A stretch of 64,000 nt of DNA from Bradyrhizobium cytisi (GTDB taxonomy: Bacteria; Pseudomonadota; Alphaproteobacteria; Rhizobiales; Xanthobacteraceae). Below are positions 17,293 through 25,711 of this stretch, one piece after another. Each line of letters begins with the position of its first letter. Position 1 is the stretch's first letter. The position numbers and the translations under genes are program-made. A model generated the notes under the pieces. It was not told the DNA's origin, did no database searches, and worked only from the letters and a program-made list of their open reading frames with translations. The DNA is taken from assembly GCF_008123515.1 (NCBI RefSeq), contig NZ_VSSR01000005.1:1-64000 (forward strand). Reading direction: 5' to 3'.

Positions 17293-18186
17293 TCAGCCTT
17301 TCACTGCGCCGGCGGCGATGCCGCGCACGAACCACCGGCCGGAGCCGAAATAGACGGCGAGTGGCAACAGCGCGGTTAGCAGCGTCGCCGCCATATCGAC
17401 ATTGTAGGCGCGCTCGCCTTGCGTCGAATTGACGATATTATTGAGCTGCACCGTCATCGGCAGATTGTCGCGGCCGGCGAAGACAAGCCCCAGAATGAAA
17501 TCGTTCCAGATGCCGGTCGTCTGCAAGATGACCGCGACCACGATCATGGGGGTGGCCATCGGCATCATGATCCGCGCATAGATCTGGTAGAAGCCGGCGC
17601 CGTCGACACGGGCGGCTTTGAACAACTCCACCGGCAGCGAAGCGAAATAGTTGCGGAACAGCAGCGTCATGGTGGGTAAGCCAAAAATCGTGTGGATCAT
17701 CACGATGGTGAGGAGCGACTGCCCGAGGCCGGTGAAGGAGAACACCCGAACCAGCGGATAGATGAACAGCTGATAGGGAATGAAGGCGACCACCATCATC
17801 GCGCCGAACAGGATGTTGGCGCCGCGCACACGCCATAGCGACAGCGCATAGCCGGTGAGCGAGCCGACCAGGATGGAGATCGCGACCGACGGCACCAGGA
17901 TGCGCAGCGAGTTTAGAAAACCGATCTTGATGCCCTGGCAGGTCAGACCGGTGCAGGCCGAGGTCCAGGCCTTGACCCACGCTTCGATGCTGGGAGCTAT
18001 CGGCAAGGCCAACAGATTGCCCTGCCGGATCTCTGCCATCGGCTTCAGCGAGGTGACGACCATTACATAGAGCGGCAGCAGGAAGTAGAGCGCGGTAATG
18101 AAGATGAAGGCATAGAGGCCCCAGCGGGCCGGGGTCATGCGCTTCGGCCGCCGTGCTGCGGGTAACGGCTGCGCCACCGCGGTCAT
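17293..18186 (-). CDS. Sugar ABC transporter permease (GtsC/MalG-like)
   Basis: The 297-aa inner-membrane subunit begins MTAVAQPLPAARRPKRM and has a first helix in YAFIFITALYFLLPLYVMV. A periplasmic segment after GNLLALP is typical of glucose-type GtsC proteins. The ATPase-docking loop reads VELFKAARVDGAGFYQIYA. I used the ATG at 18186, which overlaps the upstream permease stop by four bases; the longer frame only extends backwards through that gene. The ending RGIAAGAVKG is characteristic of the MalG group. Confidence 0.92.
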   Translation of the reverse strand: MTAVAQPLPAARRPKRMTPARWGLYAFIFITALYFLLPLYVMVVTSLKPMAEIRQGNLLALPIAPSIEAWVKAWTSACTGLTCQGIKIGFLNSLRILVPSVAISILVGSLTGYALSLWRVRGANILFGAMMVVAFIPYQLFIYPLVRVFSFTGLGQSLLTIVMIHTIFGLPTMTLLFRNYFASLPVELFKAARVDGAGFYQIYARIMMPMATPMIVVAVILQTTGIWNDFILGLVFAGRDNLPMTVQLNNIVNSTQGERAYNVDMAATLLTALLPLAVYFGSGRWFVRGIAAGAVKG

Positions 18187-19061
18187 CGCATCTCGCCCTT
18201 GCGCGCGCGCCAGTAGAGATAGGGCGCGACGACCGCGATCACCGTGATCAGCATGGTGGTGGCCGCCGCCGTCGCAAGCCCGATATTGGCGCGTTCGAAC
18301 AGATGATCCATAACGAATTTGGCGGGCACCTCCGAGGCGATGCCGGGTCCGCCATTGGTCATCGATACCGAGAGGTCGTAGAGGCGCACCACGCCCGTCG
18401 AGAGCAACACCGCGGCGGTCGCAAAGCTCGCACCCATCATCGGAATGATGATCGACATATAGACCCGCCATTTCGGCAGGCCGTCGACCCGCGCCGCCTT
18501 CCAGATCTCCTCGTCGACGCCGCGCAACCCGGCGAGCATGATCGCCATCACCAACCCCGAAGCCTGCCAGACGCCCGCGATGACCAGGCAATAGATTGCG
18601 GTCTCCGGCCGTACAATCCAGTCGAACGTCGCGTTCTCGAAGCCCCAGCTGCGCAGCACGTGCTGGATGCCGAGCGTCGGGTTGAGCAGCCATTGCCAGA
18701 CCAGGCCCGTGACGACGAAGGACATCGAATAGGGATAGAGAAAGATCGAGCGGATCGTGTCCTCGGCACGCACCCGCTGATCGATCGCAACCGCCAACAG
18801 GAAGCCGATCAAGAGCGCGAACGACACGAACAGCACACCGTAGATAACGATGTTGTGGACCGAGGTGATCCAGCGGTCATTGCCGAGCAACGTCTCGTAT
18901 TGCCGAAGCCCGACGAAATTGTTGTTCGGCAGCATGCGCGAGTTGGTCAGCGACATCCAGACGGTCCAGCTGGTGGCACCGATATAGACGACGAGCATCA
19001 CGAGCAGCGCCGGCAAGAGCGCGGAAATCGCGGAGAATCGTGAGGTCAACGAAAGACGCAT
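18183..19061 (-). CDS. Sugar ABC transporter permease (GtsB/MalF-like)
   Basis: This 292-aa membrane subunit carries the SxTNSRMLPNNNFVGLRQYE segment typical of GtsB-type glucose permeases, after the first membrane helix. The EAA loop reads EEIWKAARVDGLPKWRVYM. It pairs with the overlapping GtsC-like subunit. Upstream lies a 77-base gap containing a strong hairpin that separates it from the binding-protein gene. Confidence 0.92.
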   Translation of the reverse strand: MRLSLTSRFSAISALLPALLVMLVVYIGATSWTVWMSLTNSRMLPNNNFVGLRQYETLLGNDRWITSVHNIVIYGVLFVSFALLIGFLLAVAIDQRVRAEDTIRSIFLYPYSMSFVVTGLVWQWLLNPTLGIQHVLRSWGFENATFDWIVRPETAIYCLVIAGVWQASGLVMAIMLAGLRGVDEEIWKAARVDGLPKWRVYMSIIIPMMGASFATAAVLLSTGVVRLYDLSVSMTNGGPGIASEVPAKFVMDHLFERANIGLATAAATTMLITVIAVVAPYLYWRARKGEMR

Positions 19062-19100
19062 CGGGCCCGCGCGAGCAAGGGTAGATTTCGATGACGGTCT

Positions 19101-19126
19101 GGGGCGGCCGACTAGTCAGCCGCCCC
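19101..19126 (-). terminator. Hairpin between binding-protein and permease genes
   Basis: Perfect eight-base arms GGGGCGGC (19101-19108) and GCCGCCCC (19119-19126) flank a ten-base loop. No T-run follows. Its place directly after the binding-protein gene matches the hairpins at 4174, 29152, 53834 and 60654. Confidence 0.65.
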
Positions 19127-19138
19127 TGGCCGGGCGCG

Positions 19139-20383
19139 TCAGTACTGCGCCTTCAGCACGCCGGCGACCTTGGCGGAGAATTCGTCCGCGCCCATATTGG
19201 TGTTCCAGTACTGCGAGATCGCATCTTCCAGCGCACCAATGAGCGCAGGAGGTGCCAGCATGTCGGCCGATGGCAATTGCTGCGCGGTATTGGAGACATA
19301 TTGCATGCCCTTCTGGGCGCAGGCGTCGAGCTGAGAGGCATCGACGTCGCTGCGGACGGGGATGGATCCCTTCTTCAGCGAGAACTGAATCTGGGTCTCG
19401 GGCTTCAGCATCAGCCTTGCGAGCGTCACCTGCGCCTTGGTGGTCGAAGCGTCCTTCGTCTTCGGGAACACGAACACGTCCCCGCCCATCATGTATCCGC
19501 CGCCGTGGTTGGACAGCACGGTGCAGCCGTAATCCTTCTCGGGGACCTTGCCGGCAGCAACGAATTCGCCCTTGGCCCAGTCGCCCATGATCTGCATCCC
19601 AGCTTTGCCCTGGATGACCAGATTGGTCGCATCGTTCCAGTTACGCCCGGGAGCGCCGGCATCGACATACGCCTTGAGCTTCTTGTAGGCGAGCGCGACC
19701 GCCTTGAACTCGGCACTTTGCGCCAGCGCCGCGTCGCGCTTGCCCATGATCCCAACCCACATCGGCCCGCCGCCGACGCCGATCAGCACCGCGCTGAACA
19801 GATTGCGCTCCCATACCTTCTGACCCGAGAAGGCCAGCGGGATCACCTTGCCGTCGGCTTTCAGCTTGTCGAGAACAGCAAAGGCGTCGTCCCAAGTCTT
19901 CGGCTCGGCGGCGCCGACCGACACGAGCACGGATTTGTTGTACCAGAGCCAGTTCTGGCCATGGATGTTGATCGGCACCGCGAACATCTTGCCGTTACGA
20001 GTTGCAGCCGCAACGAACGCTGCAGGCATAACGCCGTTCCAATTGCCCTCCGCGGCGACCGCATCGACATCGGCGAGCAGATCACCCTCCACCAGTTCGT
20101 CGAATTGCTTGCCGGTGTTGAGTTGCATTGCGGTCGGCGGATTGCCGGCGACTGTACGGCTGATCGCGGCATTTCGCGCATTGGCGGCACCGGCTACAGC
20201 GCTGTCGATCCATGTTCCGCCGGCCTTGGTGAACTGATCGGCAAATACCTTGACCGCGGCAGCCTCGCCGCCGGAGGTCCACCAGTGGATGACCTCGGCC
20301 TTCATCTCTTCTGCGGAGACCGGTACCGAGACCCAAGCCGTGGCGATAACCGCCACCGATGCGAACAGCGCGCGCTTCATCAT
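19139..20383 (-). CDS. Extracellular sugar-binding protein (GtsA-like)
   Basis: The 414-aa periplasmic protein has a Sec signal peptide ending VSVPVSAEE. The mature start AEVIHWWTSGGEAAAVKVF, the following WIDSAVAGAANARNAAISR and the AVAGNPPTAMQLNTGKQ region are very like GtsA-type glucose/mannose-binding proteins of pseudomonads. The GtsB- and GtsC-like permeases downstream agree. It is the first gene of the operon and lies opposite a LacI-family regulator. A hexose or a glucose-like derivative is the likely ligand; the downstream isomerases and oxidoreductases suggest that it is not plain glucose. Confidence 0.92.
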   Translation of the reverse strand: MMKRALFASVAVIATAWVSVPVSAEEMKAEVIHWWTSGGEAAAVKVFADQFTKAGGTWIDSAVAGAANARNAAISRTVAGNPPTAMQLNTGKQFDELVEGDLLADVDAVAAEGNWNGVMPAAFVAAATRNGKMFAVPINIHGQNWLWYNKSVLVSVGAAEPKTWDDAFAVLDKLKADGKVIPLAFSGQKVWERNLFSAVLIGVGGGPMWVGIMGKRDAALAQSAEFKAVALAYKKLKAYVDAGAPGRNWNDATNLVIQGKAGMQIMGDWAKGEFVAAGKVPEKDYGCTVLSNHGGGYMMGGDVFVFPKTKDASTTKAQVTLARLMLKPETQIQFSLKKGSIPVRSDVDASQLDACAQKGMQYVSNTAQQLPSADMLAPPALIGALEDAISQYWNTNMGADEFSAKVAGVLKAQY

Positions 20384-20460
20384 TCCCTCCCGGATATGCC
20401 TTTGCAGACCTGTGTATTCGGCTTGCGGCCCTTATGGGCTCGTTGTGGCTTTACGCATCG

Positions 20461-20478
20461 AATGTAATCGATTACATT
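20461..20478. promoter_or_regulatory. Perfect 18-bp LacI-type operator palindrome
   Basis: AATGTAATCGATTACATT at 20461-20478 is a perfect inverted repeat with the central CG typical of LacI/GalR-family operators. It lies in the 160-base gap between the divergent binding-protein gene and the LacI-family gene, 66 bases before the latter's ATG. It could control both directions. Confidence 0.8.
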
Positions 20479-20543
20479 TTTATCTTAGCAGGACTTCAAG
20501 ATTTTGCAAGTCCCGTCATGACGCCGAGAGGGCGAGCCTCGAT

Positions 20544-21626
20544 ATGGCCAAGCGAACCGGAGTGACACGTCAAAAGGCGGCCAAAATCGCCGACGTCGCG
20601 CGACTGGCAGGAGTCTCGGTTGCGACCGTCAGCCGGACGCTGGCGCGCCCCGAGGTCGTGATTGAGGAGACCCGCACACGCGTACTCGCCGCCGTGCGCG
20701 ACACGGGCTACATGCCCAACATTTCCGCAAGGAACCTGCGTGTCCGAAAGACCATGGTCGTGCTGGTGGCGGTGCCGGATATCGCCAACCCGTTCTTCGC
20801 TGAGGTTCTACAGGGTATCGACGACACGCTGTCGGCCGCCGGCTACGGACTTATCATTGCCAATCTGGCCGGCTCGCCGGAGAAGGAGGCGCGCTACGTC
20901 GACTTGATCTGCGCCGGCCAGGCCGACGGCGTACTGCTCTTGTGCGGTCACGTGATGCGCAGCCCGGACCGCGACTTACGCGACGCGCGTGTGCCGTTGG
21001 TTGCCGCTTGCGAGTACATCCCCTACGAAAACTTCCCGCAGGTCACAATCGACAATGTTGAAACTGCGCGTGAGGCGGTGCGACACCTGGTCGACTTGGG
21101 CCACACCAGCATCGCCTATTTGTCGGGGCCGAACTCCAACATCCTGGAGCAGCAGCGTCTCGAAGGCTATCGGCAGGCCTTGCGCGAGGCGGGTATTGCG
21201 GTCGATGCGAGCTTGATCCTGCCCGGCGATTTCACCTTCCGCACCGGCGTCGAGGCCGGCCGTGCGCTTCTGACGCTCGATCCCGCGGCGCGTCCCACCG
21301 CCCTGTTTGCGGCCAATGACGAAATGGCGATCGGCCTGATCAAAACCGTGCACGCGGCCGGCTTGCACGTCCCGGACGATCTGTCCGTCGTCGGCTTTGA
21401 CGGCATTGCCTACGCTGACTATTGCGAGCCGACCTTGACGACCATCGTCCAGCCCCGCCGCGACCTCGGAGCCACCGCCGCAGCCGAACTGATCACGCTG
21501 ATGACGACCGGCAAGGCGGGGCTGCGGAAGCACATCAAGCTTCCCGCCAAGCTGATGCTGCGCGACAGCACGCGCCCGCCCCGGAAGGGTCCCGGCCGTT
21601 CATTCCGAATCGCGAGGTCCGGCTAG
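20544..21626 (+). CDS. LacI-family transcriptional regulator
   Basis: The 360-aa protein has the classic N-terminal LacI headpiece: KIADVARLAGVSVATVSRTLARPEVVIEETR in pieces, with the hinge at NISARNLRVRKT. A periplasmic-binding-like effector domain follows, with VVLVAVPDIANPFFAEV and PTALFAANDEMAIGLI and the closing VVGFDGIAYADYCEPTLTTI. The ATG at 20544 was preferred because the longer frame runs back through the promoter and the divergent gene. It should control the Gts-like operon through the palindrome at 20461. The effector is probably the imported sugar or its product. Confidence 0.93.
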   Translation: MAKRTGVTRQKAAKIADVARLAGVSVATVSRTLARPEVVIEETRTRVLAAVRDTGYMPNISARNLRVRKTMVVLVAVPDIANPFFAEVLQGIDDTLSAAGYGLIIANLAGSPEKEARYVDLICAGQADGVLLLCGHVMRSPDRDLRDARVPLVAACEYIPYENFPQVTIDNVETAREAVRHLVDLGHTSIAYLSGPNSNILEQQRLEGYRQALREAGIAVDASLILPGDFTFRTGVEAGRALLTLDPAARPTALFAANDEMAIGLIKTVHAAGLHVPDDLSVVGFDGIAYADYCEPTLTTIVQPRRDLGATAAAELITLMTTGKAGLRKHIKLPAKLMLRDSTRPPRKGPGRSFRIARSG

Positions 21627-22155
21627 CTAGGACGGCTGCAACTCCTGGACCCAGCCAGGATATGCGGCAGATCACTACCGACCGGACAGTGCTTATCATC
21701 GCCCCCCAGCCTTTCCACCATTTGCACAGCCGACCGGATCATCACCTTCGAACGCGATCGTCTGGCGGAAGACTCACACGAGCAATTGATCGGAAGCGCC
21801 GGTCACCACGCGATCCTGCACCGTGCCCGACTGGAATCCATGACGTTCGCTAGACGGCTCAACACCCTCCCTGCGCGAGCGTCGAGACGATCGACATCAC
21901 TGCCGTCGCGAATCCCGACACCAATTATGGTCCTCGCTGGCATTCGCTACACTCGTTTTCGAAGATGATGGCGAGGTATGCGCCGTTTTGCTCCTACGCT
22001 GTGAAGCCGGTCTTTTCGGCTATTCCCCAAAGCGCGCTGTAGGCCTCAAGCGCGGCAGAGCTCTCGGCGAGCAAGCGATGACTTTCGCTCCAATCCATCA
22101 TGGGCAAATTTTGAGCTATCGAGGTCCAACGCGAGGCAAACGCCGATACGTTTTC
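21627..22155. other. Gene-poor gap with a possible gene relic
   Basis: No convincing gene fills these 529 bases. A weak hairpin with arms TCCTGG and CCAGGA (21643-21660) follows the LacI gene and may help end its transcript. On the minus strand a frame of about 53 codons (21994-22155) reads protein-like, with MMDWSESHRLLAESSAALE and a tail ending EKTGFTA before a TAG. It has no start or recognisable family, so it may be the stump of a lost gene. The rest shows nothing I can name. Confidence 0.4.
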
Positions 22156-22917
22156 CTACAACTGCACCCCACGTGTGAGTGCGCCGTCGACGACAAGATT
22201 TGTGCCCGTGATGAAGCTGGCCGCGCGGCTGGCGAGAAACACCACGGCGTTAGCCGTTTCCTGCGGCGTTCCCATCCGACCCATCGGGTTGAGGGCTAAT
22301 GCAGTCTTGTAGAGTTCGGGATTGTTGTCCTTGATCATGTTCCAGACCCCGCCATCGAAATAGGTATTGCCCGGGGAGACCGAGTTCGCGCGAATACCCT
22401 TCCCTGCGAGCTGATTGGCCAGTCCCTGCGTGTAGTGGATGATCGCCGCTTTGAAGGTGCCGTAGGGACCCGCGGCGAAATCGACCTCGCGACCTGAGAC
22501 GCTGGAAATGGTGACAATCGCGCCGGCGGCACTCTTCTCCAGATAGGGCATGGCCGCATTCACGAGCCGAACCGTACCCATCATGTCGGTCGAAAACTCC
22601 TTCGCCCAGCTTTCGTCGTCCTGCCCGATGGCAAGCGCGCTGACATTAGCGACGACGACATCGATGCCGCCGAGCTTGGCCGCCATATCGCCGACCCAGG
22701 CCTTCAGTGCTGCCGCATCGGAGACGTCGACCGCACCACCATAGGCCACGATGCCATTGGCCCTGAGCGCGGCGGTCGTGCTCTCGACCTCGGCCAGATT
22801 GCGAGAGCACACGCCGACATCGGCGCCTTCGGCGGCAAATGTCTCGGCGATCGCGCGGCCGATTCCCTTGGTGCTTCCCGTGACGAGAACCTTGGCGCCC
22901 TTCAGTCCCAGATCCAT
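22156..22917 (-). CDS. Short-chain dehydrogenase/reductase (SDR)
   Basis: The 253-aa classical SDR has the cofactor loop TGSTKGIG (residues 13-20) and a catalytic Ser in TISSVSG (about 138-139). The catalytic Tyr and Lys lie in YGTFK (152 and 156), and SPGNTYFDGG closes the active site. The usual NNAG segment reads VVANVSAL. It is the last gene of the amide operon, 21 bases after the nitrilase fusion. An NAD(P)-linked oxidation or reduction of a product of amide breakdown is possible, but no substrate is indicated. Confidence 0.9.
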   Translation of the reverse strand: MDLGLKGAKVLVTGSTKGIGRAIAETFAAEGADVGVCSRNLAEVESTTAALRANGIVAYGGAVDVSDAAALKAWVGDMAAKLGGIDVVVANVSALAIGQDDESWAKEFSTDMMGTVRLVNAAMPYLEKSAAGAIVTISSVSGREVDFAAGPYGTFKAAIIHYTQGLANQLAGKGIRANSVSPGNTYFDGGVWNMIKDNNPELYKTALALNPMGRMGTPQETANAVVFLASRAASFITGTNLVVDGALTRGVQL

Positions 22918-22938
22918 GGTCGGATTCCTTTTCGTGGT

Positions 22939-24678
22939 TCAGTAATTGTTCGCAGCCACCTTGACCAATCCACGATAGCTGTGCGGCATGCGCATCGAAA
23001 CCAGATCCTTTCGACGCACGACATTGGTCGGATAGATGCTGTCCAGATTGGTCGTATCGACCAGTGCGGTTGCAATGCCCGCGGCGTCGGCCACGATCGC
23101 CTCCCGCCGCGGAAACGCGAACGTGTCAGGACCGAACACGCCGCTCAACCCGGGATAGCCGCGCTCGCGATCGACGACATTGGCGAAGGCGAAGAACAGG
23201 TTATTTTCGCCGGCGCGAACGCGGAAATGATGCCAATGATGCGGATCCGGACCGGTCGGAATCGGCTTCGGCTGCTCGACCTCCGTCCCGGCATGCGAAG
23301 AACTGAAGCGTCCCCTAATCGCGGCGGGACATGCGATGAGATCGCAGCCGCGTAGCGCCAAGACCCGGCCCGCTTCCGGGAAAGATGCGTCGTGACCGAC
23401 CAGCAGCCCGATGCGGCCGATCGGCGTGTCAACGACGGTCCAACCGTCACCGGCCGTGGCCCAGCTTCGTTCGTCGATGGTGAGATGCGTCTTGCGATAG
23501 ACGGAGATGCTTCCATCGGGCGCGACCAGGCAGGCACTGTTGTAGACCAGATCGTCGCTGCGCTCGGCGAGGCCGCATACGAGATAGAGGCCAAGTTCCC
23601 CCGCAAGCTCGCCGAGGCTAGCAGTCGCCGGCCCCGGTATCGGCTGCGCCGACTTCACGGGATCGGTCAGGCCCGTCACTGCCAGCTCCGGAAAGACGAC
23701 AAGCTCCGCCCCCTCTGCTTTTGCCGCGCGCGCGTGCGCCTCGATCTCCTTCAGATTCTGAGCAGCGTCATCGCCAGGGGCAAATTGCGCGACGCTGACC
23801 TGCGAAGCCTTTCCGGCTGGCCAGGGCTCGTGGCCGTAGAGGCCGAAGAAGTCACGCGGGTTCCAGCTGAAGGTATCGGTGAGCAACTCCGGATAGAGCT
23901 CAGGCCGCCGCTGCGCGAACACGGTTTCGCCGAGCACGCGGCGCGCGCGAGCAGCGTCGAGACTGATCTCGGACAGCAGGACACCATCGCCCTTATCGAG
24001 CACAGCCGTCACTTGCCCGTCCGGCGCGATCACGCAGCTGCCGCCGCTGAACTGCACGGAGCGTTCAAGCCCCCATCGATTGCTCTCAATGACGTAGCAG
24101 CCGTTCTCGAAGGCGCGGCTGATCCAGTAAGGCGCGGGCGTCCGCTCTGCCAGCCAGTTGGAGATATGGCAGATGACGTCCGCGCCCCCGAGCGCCATCA
24201 GCCGCGCGGTTTCCACGAAATGGATGTCCATACAAATCAGCAGTGCGATCCGCCCGATCGGCGTCTCGAATACCTGGTTGTGCAGATCGCCCGCCGCCGC
24301 CCATTTCGGCTCGGAGATATAGGGATGCGTCTTGCGGTGGCGACCGACAACGCCGTCGGGGCCGATCAGGACGGCCGTGTTGAAGTAGATGCCGTCCTCA
24401 TCGACCTCCGGCATGCCGACAACGATGTGACAGGCGTGCTTGCGCGCCAGCGCCGCGAAACGGTTCGTGGTTGGCCCCGGGATCGTCTCGACAAAAGGCG
24501 CGACCTCGGCACGGTCGAACCAGCAATAGCCCGTCGTTCCCATTTCCGGCGTGACGATCAGCTTTGCGCCGGCAGCCGCCGCCTGCTCGCAGAGATCGAG
24601 AAGGCGAGTAATGTTGCGCTCCTTCTCGAACATGGTCGGCTCGAACTGGACGGCGGCGACCTTGTGCTTGGTGGACAT
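22939..24678 (-). CDS. Two-domain nitrilase-superfamily protein; second domain lacks the catalytic Cys
   Basis: This 579-aa protein holds two carbon-nitrogen hydrolase domains in tandem. Domain 1 (about 5-265) has the full triad: Glu45 in VTPEMGTTG, Lys116 in GRHRKTHPY and Cys149 in LLICMDIHF. Domain 2 (about 293-560) keeps Glu331 in VFPELAVTG and Lys396 in VYRKTHLT. The Cys position is Gly428 in GLLVGHDASF, so domain 2 should be inactive as a hydrolase. A single nitrilase is usually about 270-330 aa. The gene lies 13 bases after the formamidase gene. Domain 1 probably hydrolyses an amide or N-carbamoyl compound; domain 2 may bind ligand or hold the oligomer together. Confidence 0.9.
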   Translation of the reverse strand: MSTKHKVAAVQFEPTMFEKERNITRLLDLCEQAAAAGAKLIVTPEMGTTGYCWFDRAEVAPFVETIPGPTTNRFAALARKHACHIVVGMPEVDEDGIYFNTAVLIGPDGVVGRHRKTHPYISEPKWAAAGDLHNQVFETPIGRIALLICMDIHFVETARLMALGGADVICHISNWLAERTPAPYWISRAFENGCYVIESNRWGLERSVQFSGGSCVIAPDGQVTAVLDKGDGVLLSEISLDAARARRVLGETVFAQRRPELYPELLTDTFSWNPRDFFGLYGHEPWPAGKASQVSVAQFAPGDDAAQNLKEIEAHARAAKAEGAELVVFPELAVTGLTDPVKSAQPIPGPATASLGELAGELGLYLVCGLAERSDDLVYNSACLVAPDGSISVYRKTHLTIDERSWATAGDGWTVVDTPIGRIGLLVGHDASFPEAGRVLALRGCDLIACPAAIRGRFSSSHAGTEVEQPKPIPTGPDPHHWHHFRVRAGENNLFFAFANVVDRERGYPGLSGVFGPDTFAFPRREAIVADAAGIATALVDTTNLDSIYPTNVVRRKDLVSMRMPHSYRGLVKVAANNY

Positions 24679-24691
24679 GATCCGGCCGCCC

Positions 24692-25681
24692 TCAGACGAG
24701 ATAGGATTTCTTGATGGAGGCGCCTAGCGTATATTTGGGATCGACCATGTTGCCGACACGCATGCGTCCGGCCTGCGTTAGCAGCATGTAGGCGTCGATC
24801 TCGTCGAAGCCGTAGTCGGCCGCCATCCAGCGGCAGAGCTCGCGATAGGCGATGCGGGCGGCATCCTCCATCGGCCGCGCCGAGCCAATGGTCATGATGA
24901 ACTCCTTCGTCTCGAGCCGCGGCCACGCAATGGTCCAGCCCTTGACCAAATCGATCTGAACCGTGGTCACGGTCGGATGCTCGATGGCGACGCCGCAGAG
25001 CTCGCCATCGCCTTGTGCGGCATGGCAGTCGCCAAGATAAAGCAGCGCACCCTTGGTGTTGACCGGCAGGTAAATGACGGCACCGACACCGACATCAGGA
25101 AGGTCCATGTTGCCACCGTAATAGTCCGGAACCAGCGACGAGATCGCCTCAATCTCCGGCGAGGTGCCGATGGTGCCTATGAAGGGTTCATAGGGCAGCG
25201 TGATCTTGTCGTTCCACTTCGTTCCGGCCTTGGCATCGATCTCGAGCTTTTTAACTCGCTCGGGGAGCGCGGGATTGAGCAGCGCAGTTTGACCAGTGCT
25301 GACCAGCCCTCCGAAGTCCGGCATGACCACGGTGGTGCCGCACGGCTGCGGTCCCCGTGGCACGATGCTTTCGATATAAACGGCCAGCACGTCGCCTTTC
25401 TCGGCGCCATTGACGTGGATCGGGCCGTTCTGCGGATTGAGGAACGGGAAGTTGAGGATCTTGGACGGGCTATCGGTCTCGTGCTTGATTGCGCCTTCGA
25501 ACGCGTCATGCGTCTCGGCGGAGACGACGGCGCCCGGGTCAACCGTCAGCACCGGCTTCACATAGGGGCCGTAGACATAATGGTACTTGCCCTGCTCGGT
25601 TTCGGTGATCGTGTATTCCCTGCCGCGCTCGCCCTTGGCGACACCCTTGCGAGCCATAATCGAGTCGTTTTGCCAGGCCAT
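24692..25681 (-). CDS. Acetamidase/formamidase family protein
   Basis: The 329-aa protein matches the FmdA/AmdA family, which hydrolyses formamide or short amides to the acid and ammonia. Recognisable parts are the N-terminal VDPGAVVSAETHDAFEGA, NGPIHVNGAEKGDVLAVYI, the Gly-rich PDFGGLVSTGQTA and LYLGDCHAAQGDGELCG, a segment conserved across the family. It follows the importer ATPase gene by 30 bases. With the AmiC/AmiR pair at the operon start, the context strongly supports amide or formamide use as a nitrogen source. Confidence 0.92.
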   Translation of the reverse strand: MAWQNDSIMARKGVAKGERGREYTITETEQGKYHYVYGPYVKPVLTVDPGAVVSAETHDAFEGAIKHETDSPSKILNFPFLNPQNGPIHVNGAEKGDVLAVYIESIVPRGPQPCGTTVVMPDFGGLVSTGQTALLNPALPERVKKLEIDAKAGTKWNDKITLPYEPFIGTIGTSPEIEAISSLVPDYYGGNMDLPDVGVGAVIYLPVNTKGALLYLGDCHAAQGDGELCGVAIEHPTVTTVQIDLVKGWTIAWPRLETKEFIMTIGSARPMEDAARIAYRELCRWMAADYGFDEIDAYMLLTQAGRMRVGNMVDPKYTLGASIKKSYLV

Positions 25682-25711
25682 TGCTGTTCTCCTTGGTTAT
25701 AGGCGTCGCTT

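Noticed and set aside
17293..18693. 466-codon version of the GtsC-like permease
   Set aside because: The upstream 169 codons are read in the wrong frame through the GtsB-like gene. The ATG at 18186 overlaps the GtsB-like stop by four bases, as expected.
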